From positions 1-64,000 of the forward strand of contig NZ_JACBGE010000005.1 in assembly GCF_021401345.1 (NCBI RefSeq): 64,000 nt of DNA, in the 5' to 3' direction. The notes under the pieces were generated by a model. That model was not told the DNA's origin. It saw only the letters and a program-made list of their open reading frames with translations, and ran no database searches. Positions 53,605 through 62,137 of the stretch are shown here, in pieces; position 1 is the stretch's first letter; each line of letters opens with the position of its first letter. A program made the position numbers and the translations under genes. The stretch is from Hydrogenophaga sp. NFH-34 (lineage in GTDB: Bacteria > Pseudomonadota > Gammaproteobacteria > Burkholderiales > Burkholderiaceae_C).

Positions 53605-53868
53605 GGGGCTGTCTCCACAAAGGGAAGTTGATACAGACGCGCAGGTTAGCGCGCACAAGGCTTCTTAAAAAGCAGAATTCAATGAAGCATGATTCAGAAA
53701 AATCCTGATCATCGAAAACTTAAATTCACTTAAGGATGATAAGACACCCACTCAGAGCGCGAGTTCCCGCCAACCTGTTGCACGCGGGTCCGCCCCGCGA
53801 CACAGGCCACACATTTATGCCAAGCATTTGATTGCTAAAAATCGATGCCGCTGTTATGGTGCGCTCCC
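53605..53868. promoter_or_regulatory. AT-rich divergent promoter region before the TetR gene, with imperfect palindrome
   Basis: This is the most AT-rich intergenic stretch in the window. Near the right end TTGATT (53828-53833) and TGTTAT (53852-53857) form a plausible -35/-10 pair with 18-base spacing. They are overlapped by GCATTTGAT (53824-53832) and ATCGATGC (53841-53848), an imperfect inverted repeat well placed for TetR autorepression. The left half should carry the promoter of the Tim44-like gene. Confidence 0.5.
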
Positions 53869-54546
53869 ATGAACCCGCCCCACACCGAGCCCGGCCCGCC
53901 GGCCGAACCGCGCCGCGCCCGGGGCCGCCCACGCAAGACCGCCGACGAGCGCGATGACGGCAACCGCCGCCAGTTGCTGTTGCAGACGGCCGCCCGGCTG
54001 TTTCGCCAACAGGGTTTTGCCGCCACCAGCACGCGCGACATCGCCGCCGCCGCCGGCATGCAGCCGGGCTCGCCCTTCTACCACTTCGAAAACAAGGAAG
54101 CCCTGCTCGCCAGCGTGATGCTCGAAGGCATGCAGCGCGCCCTGGCCACGCAGGCCCAGGCGCTGGCCACCCAACCTGCCGACGCCACGCCCGAACAGCG
54201 CCTGCGCCGGCTGGTGCAAGCGCACTTTGCCGTGCTGCTCGGGCCCGACAGCGACTTCATCCCCGTGATGCTGTACGAATGGCGCTCGCTTTCGGACACC
54301 CAGCGCGGCGACGTCATCCGCCTGCGCACCGCCTACGAGGCCACCTGGGTGCCGGTGCTGCAGGCGCTGCAGGCCGCCGGCCGCCTGCGCGGCGACCTGC
54401 ACCTGGTGCGGCTGATGATCTTTGGCGCGCTCAACTGGTCCGCCCAGTGGTACGACCCGCAGCGCGTGGCCCGGGGCGGCGCCACGCTGGACGACCTGAC
54501 CGACACCGCGATGGACCTGTTCCTGCAGGCCCACGCCGCGCCCTGA
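53869..54546 (+). CDS. TetR/AcrR-family regulator
   Basis: The 225-residue protein has a basic N-terminal tail (RRARGRPRKTADERDD), the helix-turn-helix STRDIAAAAGMQPGSPFYHFENKEAL near residue 53 (segments) and an all-helical ligand domain. The start at 53869 gives a short leader behind the predicted promoter. An acyl-CoA dehydrogenase gene follows 24 bases after the stop, so it is likely the local repressor of a small acyl-CoA operon. Confidence 0.88.
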   Translation: MNPPHTEPGPPAEPRRARGRPRKTADERDDGNRRQLLLQTAARLFRQQGFAATSTRDIAAAAGMQPGSPFYHFENKEALLASVMLEGMQRALATQAQALATQPADATPEQRLRRLVQAHFAVLLGPDSDFIPVMLYEWRSLSDTQRGDVIRLRTAYEATWVPVLQALQAAGRLRGDLHLVRLMIFGALNWSAQWYDPQRVARGGATLDDLTDTAMDLFLQAHAAP

Positions 54547-54570
54547 CACCCCCTACCGAGGAGCCCCCCC

Positions 54571-55743
54571 ATGCAGTTCACACACGAACACCGCGAGATC
54601 CAGAAGACGCTCAAACGCTTCATCGACGAGCAGATCAATCCCCATGTCGACGAATGGGAAGCGGCCGAGATCTTCCCGGCGCACGAGGTGTTCAAGCAGA
54701 TGGGGCAACTGGGCCTGCTGGGCCTGACCAAGCCCGAGGCCTACGGCGGCATGGGGCTGGACTATTCCTACAGCCTGGCCATGGCCGAGACCCTGGGCCA
54801 CATCCACTGCGGCGGTGTGCCGATGGCCATAGGCGTGCAGACCGACATGTGCACGCCCGCGCTGGCCCGCTTCGGCAGCGACGAGCTGCGGGCGCAGTTT
54901 CTGGCACCGGCCATCGCGGGCGACATGGTGGGCTGCATCGGCGTGAGCGAGCCCGGCGCCGGCAGCGACGTGGCCGGCATCAAGACCGTGGCGCGCAAGG
55001 ACGGCGACGACTACGTCATCAGTGGCCAGAAGATGTGGATCACCAACAGCCTGCAGGCCGACTGGATGTGCATGCTGGTCAACACCAGCGACGGCCCGGC
55101 GCACAAGAACAAGAGCCTGGTGATGGTGCCGTTGCGCGAAAACGGCAAGACGGTCAAAGGCTTCGAGGTCGGCCAGAAGATCAAAAAAATCGGCATGAAC
55201 AGCAGCGACACCGGCCTGCTGTTCTTTGACGAAGTGCGGGTGCCGCAGCGCTACCGCATCGGCCAGGAAGGCGCCGGCTTCATCTACCAGATGCAGCAGT
55301 TCCAGGAAGAGCGTCTGTGGTGCGCTGCCAGCACGCTGCAAAGCCTGAACAACTGCATCCAGTGGACCATCGACTACGCCCACGAGCGCAAACTCTTCAG
55401 CGCCACGCTGGCCGACCAGCAGTGGGTGCAGTTCAAGCTGGCCGAGCTCAAGACCGAGGTCGAAGCCCTGCGCGCCCTCACCTACCAGGCCTGTGAGCAC
55501 TATGTCGCCGGCGAAGACGTGACCGAATGGGCCACCATGGCCAAGCTCAAGGCCGGGCGCCTGAACCGCCAGGTGCCCGACACCTGCCTGCAGTTCTGGG
55601 GCGGCATGGGCTTCACCTGGGACAACCAGGTCTCGCGCATGTACCGCGATGGCCGGCTGGCCTCGATCGGCGGTGGCGCCGACGAGGTGATGCTGGGCAT
55701 CCTCACCAAACTCATGGGCATCGCCAAACGCCCGACCCGCTGA
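54571..55743 (+). CDS. Acyl-CoA dehydrogenase (about 390 residues)
   Basis: The 390-residue flavoenzyme starts MQFTHEHREIQKTLKRFIDE. Conserved blocks are CIGVSEPGAGSDVAGIKT near residue 125 and YVISGQKMWITNS near 148, and the C-terminal QFWGGMGFTWDNQVSRMYRDGRL near 345 (segments). The N-terminal pattern resembles citronellyl/geranyl-CoA-type AtuD enzymes, but assignment would need phylogeny. AGGAG lies before the ATG. It is the second gene of the TetR-ACAD-thioesterase set. Confidence 0.9.
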   Translation: MQFTHEHREIQKTLKRFIDEQINPHVDEWEAAEIFPAHEVFKQMGQLGLLGLTKPEAYGGMGLDYSYSLAMAETLGHIHCGGVPMAIGVQTDMCTPALARFGSDELRAQFLAPAIAGDMVGCIGVSEPGAGSDVAGIKTVARKDGDDYVISGQKMWITNSLQADWMCMLVNTSDGPAHKNKSLVMVPLRENGKTVKGFEVGQKIKKIGMNSSDTGLLFFDEVRVPQRYRIGQEGAGFIYQMQQFQEERLWCAASTLQSLNNCIQWTIDYAHERKLFSATLADQQWVQFKLAELKTEVEALRALTYQACEHYVAGEDVTEWATMAKLKAGRLNRQVPDTCLQFWGGMGFTWDNQVSRMYRDGRLASIGGGADEVMLGILTKLMGIAKRPTR

Positions 55744-55758
55744 CCCACCCTGTCCATC

Positions 55759-56241
55759 ATGAGCAAACTCCCGCCGTCCCCGGTCGCGTTCGAACCCGAG
55801 TTCGTCGCCGGGATGAAACACATCTTCGAAGACCAGATCGTCTTCAACCAGGTGATCGGCCTGCGCATCACCGACCTGCGGCCCGAGCGCGTGAGCGCCC
55901 GCATCGACATGCGCCCGCAACTGGTGGGTCACCCGGCCTACAACCGCCTGCACGGCGGCGTCATCAGCGCCGGCCTCGACGCCATGGGCGGCCTGGCCTG
56001 CCTGGCCGCCATCGGTGCCCGCCACATGGACGAAACCCCGGCGCAGCGCCTGCACCGGTTTGCCAAGCTGGGCACCATCGACCTGCGCATCGACTACCTG
56101 CGCCCGGGCATCGGCCAGCACTTCGACCTCACGGCCGAGGTGCTGCGCCTGGGCTCGCGCGTGGCCTCCACCCGCATGGAACTGCACGGCCCCGACGGCA
56201 CCCTGCTGGCGTGCGGGTCGGGCGCCTACATCGTGTCCTGA
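55759..56241 (+). CDS. Hotdog-fold thioesterase (PaaI/YigI-like)
   Basis: The 160-residue single-domain protein shows NRLHGGVISAGLDAMGGLACLAA near residue 56 (segments), the hotdog helix with the HGG motif of the 4HBT family, and LRIDYLRPGIGQHFDLTAEVLRLG near 111. It probably hydrolyses medium-chain or aromatic acyl-CoA. The start lies 15 bases after the dehydrogenase stop, so the two are co-transcribed. Confidence 0.87.
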   Translation: MSKLPPSPVAFEPEFVAGMKHIFEDQIVFNQVIGLRITDLRPERVSARIDMRPQLVGHPAYNRLHGGVISAGLDAMGGLACLAAIGARHMDETPAQRLHRFAKLGTIDLRIDYLRPGIGQHFDLTAEVLRLGSRVASTRMELHGPDGTLLACGSGAYIVS

Positions 56242-56253
56242 CACGGTGCGCGC

Positions 56254-57315
56254 TCAGGCGCGCGGTCCCGACCACTGCTTGCGGCTGGCGCGCAGCTGGA
56301 AGCGGCGGCGGTAGGCGCCGGGCGTGGTGCCCGCGTGGCGCTGGAACACCTTGCGGAAACTCCCGGTATCGCCATAACCGCACTGCTGCGCCACCGCCTC
56401 CACCGTGAGGTAGGTGGTCTGCAACAGCGCCTGGGCCTGCGCCACGCGCAGCCCGTGCAGGTAGTCCAGCGGCGTCTGTCCGTGCACCTGCGCAAACCAG
56501 CGCAACAGCGTGCGCGGGCTGGTGGCCGCGGCCCGCGCCGTGGCCGCCAGGCTGTAGGGTTCGTGGTGGTGGGCCTGCAGCCAGCGCCGCGCCCGCTCCA
56601 GGGCCCCCGCCATCAGCGGCTGGTTGGTGGGCGTCTCCAGGGCCGCCGTCGCGGTCAGTTGCCGCTGGGGGTCGTACAGCAGCGCGGTGGCCACCGCCTG
56701 TGCCCATTCGGCCGCAGGGGTCTGGGCCAGCAGGTCCAGAAACGCGGCCGCAGCGTCCGGCACGGCGGCGGTGGTCCACAGGCTGCCGTCGCCCCACCAG
56801 GCGCGGTCGCGCCGCCACGCCACCGTCTGCCCCGCCTGGAACACCACCGAGGGCGCAAACACCCAGGGCAGCGCGACCTCGCGCCCCGCCAGGAGGCCGG
56901 CATCGGCGAGCAGCGCCGAAGCGTTGAACAACGCAGCCACCCGGCCGCCCTGCGCCACATGGCTTTGCAGCCACGGCGCCAGGTGCTGCGCGTGTGCGGC
57001 GCTGATCTCGCGCAACTGCGGCCCGGTCGGCACCAGCCAGCCCGGCAGCACCACCACGTCGACCGCACTCAGCGCCACCGCGTCCGGCACCTCGGGCGGC
57101 GGGCCGTCGCCCAGCACCGGCAGCGCCAGCCAGCCCCACTGCACGGGCGGCGGCGCGTCGCGCGCCGTGGCCAGCATCGACACGGCGCGCAGCACTTCGA
57201 CCACGGCCCAGACGTTGGCGGCCAGGCTGTGCGCGCCCCAGAGAATGCCCACCCGCACCGGCAGCGAAGCGGCAGAACGGGCCGACGGTGAGGGGCGTGG
57301 GGGCGATGACGTCAT
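56254..57315 (-). CDS. GlxA-family AraC regulator (DJ-1/PfpI-like sensor plus HTH)
   Basis: The 353-residue protein has an N-terminal class I glutamine amidotransferase-like domain (VRVGILWGAHSLAANVWAVVEVL near residue 20; VVVLPGWLVP near 90) and a C-terminal AraC helix-turn-helix (LAATARAAATSPRTLLRWFAQVH and VAQQCGYGDTGSFRKVFQRHAG in segments). The expected cysteine of the sensor domain is replaced by asparagine in AALFNASALLADAG, common in this family. It converges with the thioesterase gene and is divergent from the acylase gene, whose promoter it shares. Confidence 0.9.
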   Translation of the reverse strand: MTSSPPRPSPSARSAASLPVRVGILWGAHSLAANVWAVVEVLRAVSMLATARDAPPPVQWGWLALPVLGDGPPPEVPDAVALSAVDVVVLPGWLVPTGPQLREISAAHAQHLAPWLQSHVAQGGRVAALFNASALLADAGLLAGREVALPWVFAPSVVFQAGQTVAWRRDRAWWGDGSLWTTAAVPDAAAAFLDLLAQTPAAEWAQAVATALLYDPQRQLTATAALETPTNQPLMAGALERARRWLQAHHHEPYSLAATARAAATSPRTLLRWFAQVHGQTPLDYLHGLRVAQAQALLQTTYLTVEAVAQQCGYGDTGSFRKVFQRHAGTTPGAYRRRFQLRASRKQWSGPRA

Positions 57316-57453
57316 GGTGAAGATGGCGATATTGCCACCACTGACGGCCAGATTGCCACCACCAGGACCCCGCACACGCCGGTAGCATGAAAAAGCACGC
57401 GCGTGCTGCCCAGCGCACGGAGCGCGCCGCCCCATTTCACCGAGGAGACAACC

Positions 57454-59841
57454 ATGACCGTTACCCCGTCCCGATCTTCCCCGCGGGCCATTCCCCTGCC
57501 CGCCAGCGCCGCCGCGCTGGCCCTCGCCGCCCTGCTGGCCGGCTGCGCCAGCGGCCCCGGCATGCCCGGCGAGCGCAGCGTGACCGTGACCCGCACCACC
57601 TACGGCATTCCGCACGTCACCGCGCGCGACCCCGAATCGCTGGCCTACGGCGTGGCCTACGCCTACGCACAGGACAACGTCTGCATGACGGCCGACAGCC
57701 TGGTCACCGCGCGCGGTGAGCGCAGCGCCACCTTCGGCCCCAAGACCACCGGTCTGCTCGGCCGCCGCTACCTCCCCAACCAGCAGATCGACCTGTTCGT
57801 TGCCGCGCACATGAACGACGCCGCGCTGGAAGGCGCCTGGGCGCAGACCAGCGCCGAAACACAGGCCCTGGCGCGCGGCTACGTGGCCGGCTACAACCGC
57901 TTCCTGGCCGACAACGCCGCCACCCTGCCCGAAGCCTGCCGCGGCAAGCCGTGGGTCCAGCCCATGACGCTGCCGCAGTACCGGCGCCTGGCCGAAGTGG
58001 TGGCGGTGCAGGCCGGCATTGCCGCGCTGGCCGACGGCATGCTGGGCGCGCAACCGCCCCGGCCCACCCCCAAGACCGCACAGGCACCGGCGGCCGCCGC
58101 GCCGGTGGACCTGGCCGACGCCGCCCAGGCCCTGCGCGACGTGGGCCTGCTGGATTCGCCGCTGGGCTCCAACGCCTGGGCCTTCGGCAAGGACGTCACC
58201 GCCAACGGCAGCGGCATGCTGCTGGGCAACCCGCACTTCCCCTGGAGCGGCCCCAACCGCTTCTACGAAATGCACCTGACCATTCCTGGCCAGATGGACG
58301 TGATGGGCGTGGGCATCGGCACCTACCCCATGGTGTCCATCGGCTTCAACAAAGACGTCGCCTGGTCGCACACCGTGTCGACCGGCAAGCGCTTCACGCT
58401 GTACGAGCTGACCCTGGTCGACGGCGACCCCACCAGCTACCTGGTGGACGGCCAGCCCGAGAAGATGAGCGCGCGCCAGGTCAGCCTGACGCTGCCCGGC
58501 GCCGACGGCAAGCCGCAGACGGTGCAGCACACCGTGTGGTCCAGCCGCTGGGGACCGCTGGTCATCATCCCGCGCGCCGGCCTGACCTGGAACGCCAAGA
58601 CCGCCTACGCCCTGCGCGACGCCAACACCGGCAACACCCGCATGATGGACACCGCCCTGGCCTTCGCGCGCGCCCGCAGCGTGCAGGACCTGCACCGCGC
58701 GCAAAAGAACCTGGGCATGCCCTGGGTCAACACCCTGGCCGCCGACCGCCAGGGCACCGCGATGTACGCCGATGTGAGCGTGGTGCCCGACGTGGACGCC
58801 GCACAGCTGACCCGCTGCACGCCCAGCCAGGCCGCCGCCGCCCTGCGCGCAGCGGCCGGCCTGGTCGTGCTCAACGGCGCGCGCGCCGACTGCGCCTGGC
58901 AGCAGGACCCGCGCTCGCCCGTGCCGGGGCTGATTCCCATCGAGCGCATGCCCGTGGCCTTCCGCAGCGACTGGGTGCACAACAGCAACGACAGCTTCTA
59001 CTACACCCACCCGGGGCAGACCTTCGACGGCATCTCGCCCATGGTGGGTGACACCAGCCTGAGCCGCCCGCGCACCCGCGCCGGTCTGACCGAGATCCCC
59101 GAGATGCTCGGCCGCGGCAAGGTGACGCCAACCGCCATCCAGAGCCAGCTGTTCCAGAACCGCAACTTCATGGCCTCGGTCATCGTGCCCGACCTGCTGC
59201 GCGCCTGCACCCAGGCGCCGACGCCCGAGTCGCGCGACGGCTGCGCCGCCCTCAAAGGCTGGGACCGCCACAACCACATCGAATCGCGCGGCGCCCACGT
59301 GTTCCGCGAGTTCTGGCGCACGGCGCGCAACATCCCCGGCATCTACCGCGTGCCCTTCGACCCGCAGCAACCCGTGGCCACCCCGGCCGGCCTGAACATG
59401 GCCGACGCGGCCACCGCCGCCAAGGTGTGGGCCGCGCTGGACAGCGCCGTCAAGGCCATCCGCGGCAGCGGCTTTGCGCTCGACGCCACCCTGGGCAGCG
59501 TGCAGCGCCCCGACATCACCGAAGAAGCCATCGCCCTGCATGGCGGCGAAGAGTTTGAAGGCGTGCTCAACAACCTGGGCCGCCAGGAACCGGCGCCCAT
59601 CACGGCGCGCGGCCTGCGCATCGACTACGGCACCAGCTATGTGCAGACCGTGACCTTCGACAGCAACGGCCCGGTGGCCCAGGCCATCCTGACCTACGGC
59701 CAGTCGACCAACCCGGCTTCGCCACACGCCAACGACCAGTTGCGCGAATTCTCGGCCCGGCGCTGGCACAGCCTGCCCTTCCATCCGGCCGACATCGCCC
59801 GCCAGCGCGTGGGTGACACCCTGACCCTGGTGCGGCCATAA
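57454..59841 (+). CDS. Penicillin-acylase-family Ntn-hydrolase lipoprotein (PvdQ/AHL acylase-like)
   Basis: The 795-residue precursor has a lipobox LLAGC with C31. The alpha chain begins VTVTRTTYGIPHVTARDPESLAYG, and self-cleavage is expected before S239 in LLDSPLGSNAWAFGKD, leaving serine as nucleophile. The beta chain contains GNPHFPWSGPNRFYEMHL near 270. The family includes acyl-homoserine-lactone and aculeacin acylases. Quorum-signal hydrolysis is possible but not shown. The lipoprotein signal is unusual, as most relatives are soluble periplasmic enzymes. It is divergent from the GlxA-like regulator, which may control it. Confidence 0.9.
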   Translation: MTVTPSRSSPRAIPLPASAAALALAALLAGCASGPGMPGERSVTVTRTTYGIPHVTARDPESLAYGVAYAYAQDNVCMTADSLVTARGERSATFGPKTTGLLGRRYLPNQQIDLFVAAHMNDAALEGAWAQTSAETQALARGYVAGYNRFLADNAATLPEACRGKPWVQPMTLPQYRRLAEVVAVQAGIAALADGMLGAQPPRPTPKTAQAPAAAAPVDLADAAQALRDVGLLDSPLGSNAWAFGKDVTANGSGMLLGNPHFPWSGPNRFYEMHLTIPGQMDVMGVGIGTYPMVSIGFNKDVAWSHTVSTGKRFTLYELTLVDGDPTSYLVDGQPEKMSARQVSLTLPGADGKPQTVQHTVWSSRWGPLVIIPRAGLTWNAKTAYALRDANTGNTRMMDTALAFARARSVQDLHRAQKNLGMPWVNTLAADRQGTAMYADVSVVPDVDAAQLTRCTPSQAAAALRAAAGLVVLNGARADCAWQQDPRSPVPGLIPIERMPVAFRSDWVHNSNDSFYYTHPGQTFDGISPMVGDTSLSRPRTRAGLTEIPEMLGRGKVTPTAIQSQLFQNRNFMASVIVPDLLRACTQAPTPESRDGCAALKGWDRHNHIESRGAHVFREFWRTARNIPGIYRVPFDPQQPVATPAGLNMADAATAAKVWAALDSAVKAIRGSGFALDATLGSVQRPDITEEAIALHGGEEFEGVLNNLGRQEPAPITARGLRIDYGTSYVQTVTFDSNGPVAQAILTYGQSTNPASPHANDQLREFSARRWHSLPFHPADIARQRVGDTLTLVRP

Positions 59842-59888
59842 CCCCGCGCCGACGCCGCCGCACCGCCGCTGCCACCCTGCAGCGCTGG

Positions 59889-60254
59889 GTGCGGCGCGCC
59901 TGGGCCGCGCCCAACACGCTCATCGGCCTGGCGTTCGGGCTGCTGCTCATGCCCGCAGGCGCGCGCCTGCGGCGCGTGGGCGGCGTGCTCGAAATCACCG
60001 CCCTGCGCCGCCCGCCGCGGCACCGCTGGCCCTTCGCGGCCATCACCTTCGGCCATGTCGTCATCGCCACCCACGACCACGCCATGCGACAACTGCGCGC
60101 CCACGAACGCGTGCACGTGCGCCAGTGCGAACGCTGGGGCCCGCTGTTCCTGCCCGCCTACCTGCTGGCCGGCGCCTGGCAATGGCTGCGCGGCCGCGAA
60201 GCCTACCGCGACAACCCGTTCGAGGTGGAAGCCCGGCGACTGGGCGGTGGCTGA
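59889..60254 (+). CDS. Small HExxH-motif membrane protein, putative metallopeptidase
   Basis: The 121-residue protein carries HERVHVRQCERWGPLFLPAY near residue 72, with the zinc-binding HExxH pattern as HERVH, then a membrane-type helix and YRDNPFEVEARRLG at the end, whose glutamates could be the third ligand. A hydrophobic segment lies at about 10-22. The start is a GTG; the gene begins 47 bases after the acylase stop and is likely co-transcribed with it. The family is conserved in many bacteria but uncharacterised as far as I can tell; proteolytic activity is inference from the motif. Confidence 0.68.
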   Translation: MRRAWAAPNTLIGLAFGLLLMPAGARLRRVGGVLEITALRRPPRHRWPFAAITFGHVVIATHDHAMRQLRAHERVHVRQCERWGPLFLPAYLLAGAWQWLRGREAYRDNPFEVEARRLGGG

Positions 60255-60351
60255 AAAGGGCCCATTGCCCCCGATTGGACCAGCCGCCACGCCCCGTTGA
60301 TGTACGCTGGTGGCCACGCCCCCCGCGCGCCGACAAAGACCTGCCCGCAGC

Positions 60352-60516
60352 ATGAAAAAGCTCAACGCCGAATGGCACCAGCAACACCCGATGCCCGCCA
60401 AGCCCACCACGGAGCAGCGGCTTCAGTGGCACTGGGAGCACGCACAGCACTGCGCCTGCCGCCCCATTCCGCCTGCGCTGCTGGAATTGCTGAAACAGCG
60501 CGGGCTGGTTCCCTGA
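60352..60516 (+). CDS. Small conserved protein of 54 residues
   Basis: The product starts MKKLNAEWHQQHPMPAKPT and ends PALLELLKQRGLVP, with a cluster HWEHAQHCACRPIP that is rich in histidine and cysteine and could bind metal. It has no signal peptide. The composition and third-position GC are consistent with a real short gene. It lies 97 bases after the HExxH gene. Function unknown. Confidence 0.6.
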   Translation: MKKLNAEWHQQHPMPAKPTTEQRLQWHWEHAQHCACRPIPPALLELLKQRGLVP

Positions 60517-60867
60517 TTCGGCAACCGCGCTGCGGACGCATGCATCGGTTGTGGTGCTTGGGCGTGGTGGGTTCTGGTAGGACTGCATGCGACATGCTCA
60601 GTCCGGCAGCACAGTCCGCGGGGTTTCCCAGGACGCCTCAGAGCTGTCGGCTCACTCTGAAAAAGAAGGGCGCTCTGGAAACTGAGCGACGAGGTCTGCT
60701 GAGCGGCGGTTGCACACTTCCGACGCGCACGCATCCGTGGGCGGCTCCCGGCCAGGAGCGGTCTTCGCCTATCTGTTAAAGCAGTCGCGCAGCGTCCCCT
60801 GCACCACAGAGTTGGGCCTCGCGTTACCAATACGATGGCCTCTTGTCGGTTCGGTATGTATTGGTGC
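60517..60867. other. Non-coding stretch with an 8-base inverted repeat at a truncation point
   Basis: No convincing gene is seen; the stretch is less GC-biased than its surroundings. Near its right end ACCAATAC (60826-60833) and GTATTGGT (60858-60865) form a perfect inverted repeat with a 24-base spacer, immediately before the point where HMG-CoA reductase similarity begins. It may be a recombination scar or an unrecognised short element. Confidence 0.45.
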
Positions 60868-61162
60868 CACGAAACTGCACCCCATGGCCAAGGTGGCGCT
60901 CAAGACCTTGGGTGTGACCACTGGCGAAGACCTCGCACGCATCATCACTGCAGTGGGACTGGCGCAAGACTTCTCGGCCATGAAGGCCCTGGCCACCACC
61001 GGCATCCAGAAAGGCCATATGGCCCTGCACGCGCAGAAAGTGGCCATGATGGCCGGCGCGGTGGGCGACGAGGTCGATCACGTGGCCCAGGTGCTGGTGG
61101 CCAGCGGCACGGTGCGCATCGATGTGGCGGAGGCGGAGCTCGGCCGCCTGCGCGGGTCATGA
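60868..61162 (+). pseudogene. C-terminal remnant of class II hydroxymethylglutaryl-CoA reductase
   Basis: The frame ending at 61162 encodes LHPMAKVALKTLGVTT, then AVGLAQDFSAMKALATTGIQ and KGHMALHAQKVAMMAGAVGD. This is the C-terminal segment of degradative (MvaA-type) HMG-CoA reductase, including the GHM(x)LHA region with the catalytic histidine. About three quarters of the enzyme, including the CoA and NAD domains, is missing; the preceding bases show no similarity. It is therefore a 5' truncated gene. It converges with, and overlaps by a few bases, the hydrolase gene. Confidence 0.75.
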
Positions 61163-62137
61163 ACCGCGGCGGAGGAACTGGAGCACCGCCGAATGCAGGC
61201 GCGGAGCATTGCGCTCGGCCTGCATGAAATGCCCGGCGTCGGGAATCGTGACCCAGGTCTTGTCGTGCGTGCCCAGGCGGGCGTGGATCTGAGCCGCGTC
61301 GGCTTCGGTCGCGGTCAGGTCATGGGCCCCCCGCACCAGCAGGCAGGGCATCTGGATCGACTCCGGGCGGTACAGCGAGCGCCCATTGAAGACCTCGAAC
61401 AATTCGTGCAGGGTGCCGTTCGGCGAACGGAAGGCCCCGACCGCGGCGGCCATTGGATCCGCGGCGACCTCGGCATCGAACATGGCGCGCACTACGGCGG
61501 GATCGCGGCGGCGTTCGAAATCGCCGTTAGGAACCTCCGGGTCCCACCGGTCCAGGATGTCGTTCAGTGAGGTCCACCGGTAGCCACCGAGGTCGTCCCG
61601 CAGCCGTCCGGGGTCGGCTGCGGTGGCCAGGGCCTGCTGCCAGGACGGATTCCGGGCACCAAACAGCGGTGACATCAGGATCAATTGCCTGACGATGTCC
61701 GGATGCTGGATGGCAAATCGCGCCGTGGTCAGGCTGCCCCAGGAACTGCCGGCCAGCGTGATGTGATCCTGCCCGGTGTGGCGCAGCACGAACGCCGCCG
61801 CCACGCCGATGTCGCGCAGCGCGTCCTCGCCGGTGCACAGGAGCGGGCATGACTGTGGAGGCGCCGACATCGACACCGGCCGCTCCGACCGGCCGTAGCC
61901 GCCCAGGTCCAGTGCGAAAGACCACCAGCCTGCGTCCGCCCCCGCCTCCAGCAGCGAGTAGCCAGAAATGGGCAGGTCATAGAACACGGAGCCGACGGTG
62001 GCGCCATGGATGTAGAGCACCGCGCCGCGCGGCGTGGAAGAAGGTCGCCGTTCACGAAGGGACAACGAGCCTTCGCCAATGCGGTGAAAGACGGTGGCGG
62101 TGCCGGTGGCGTCGATGGGGTGGGCCAGACGGCTCAT
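61157..62137 (-). CDS. Alpha/beta hydrolase of the TRAP transporter operon
   Basis: The 326-residue protein has a nucleophile elbow GSSWGS near residue 135 in place of the usual GxSxG with glycine following, an oxyanion strand VLYIHGATVGS near 41, and IPDAGHFMQAE near 302 for the catalytic histidine. The start overlaps the stop of the TRAP permease gene (ATGA), so it is translated with the transporter. It could hydrolyse an ester or thioester derived from the transported acid. Confidence 0.87.
   Translation of the reverse strand: MSRLAHPIDATGTATVFHRIGEGSLSLRERRPSSTPRGAVLYIHGATVGSVFYDLPISGYSLLEAGADAGWWSFALDLGGYGRSERPVSMSAPPQSCPLLCTGEDALRDIGVAAAFVLRHTGQDHITLAGSSWGSLTTARFAIQHPDIVRQLILMSPLFGARNPSWQQALATAADPGRLRDDLGGYRWTSLNDILDRWDPEVPNGDFERRRDPAVVRAMFDAEVAADPMAAAVGAFRSPNGTLHELFEVFNGRSLYRPESIQMPCLLVRGAHDLTATEADAAQIHARLGTHDKTWVTIPDAGHFMQAERNAPRLHSAVLQFLRRGS

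Noticed and set aside
56254..59784. A minus-strand open frame of 1176 codons across the acylase gene and the GlxA-type regulator.
   Set aside because: Only its last 353 codons encode a recognisable protein. The rest is antisense to the acylase gene, whose plus-strand frame shows clear family motifs; long antisense frames are expected at this GC content.
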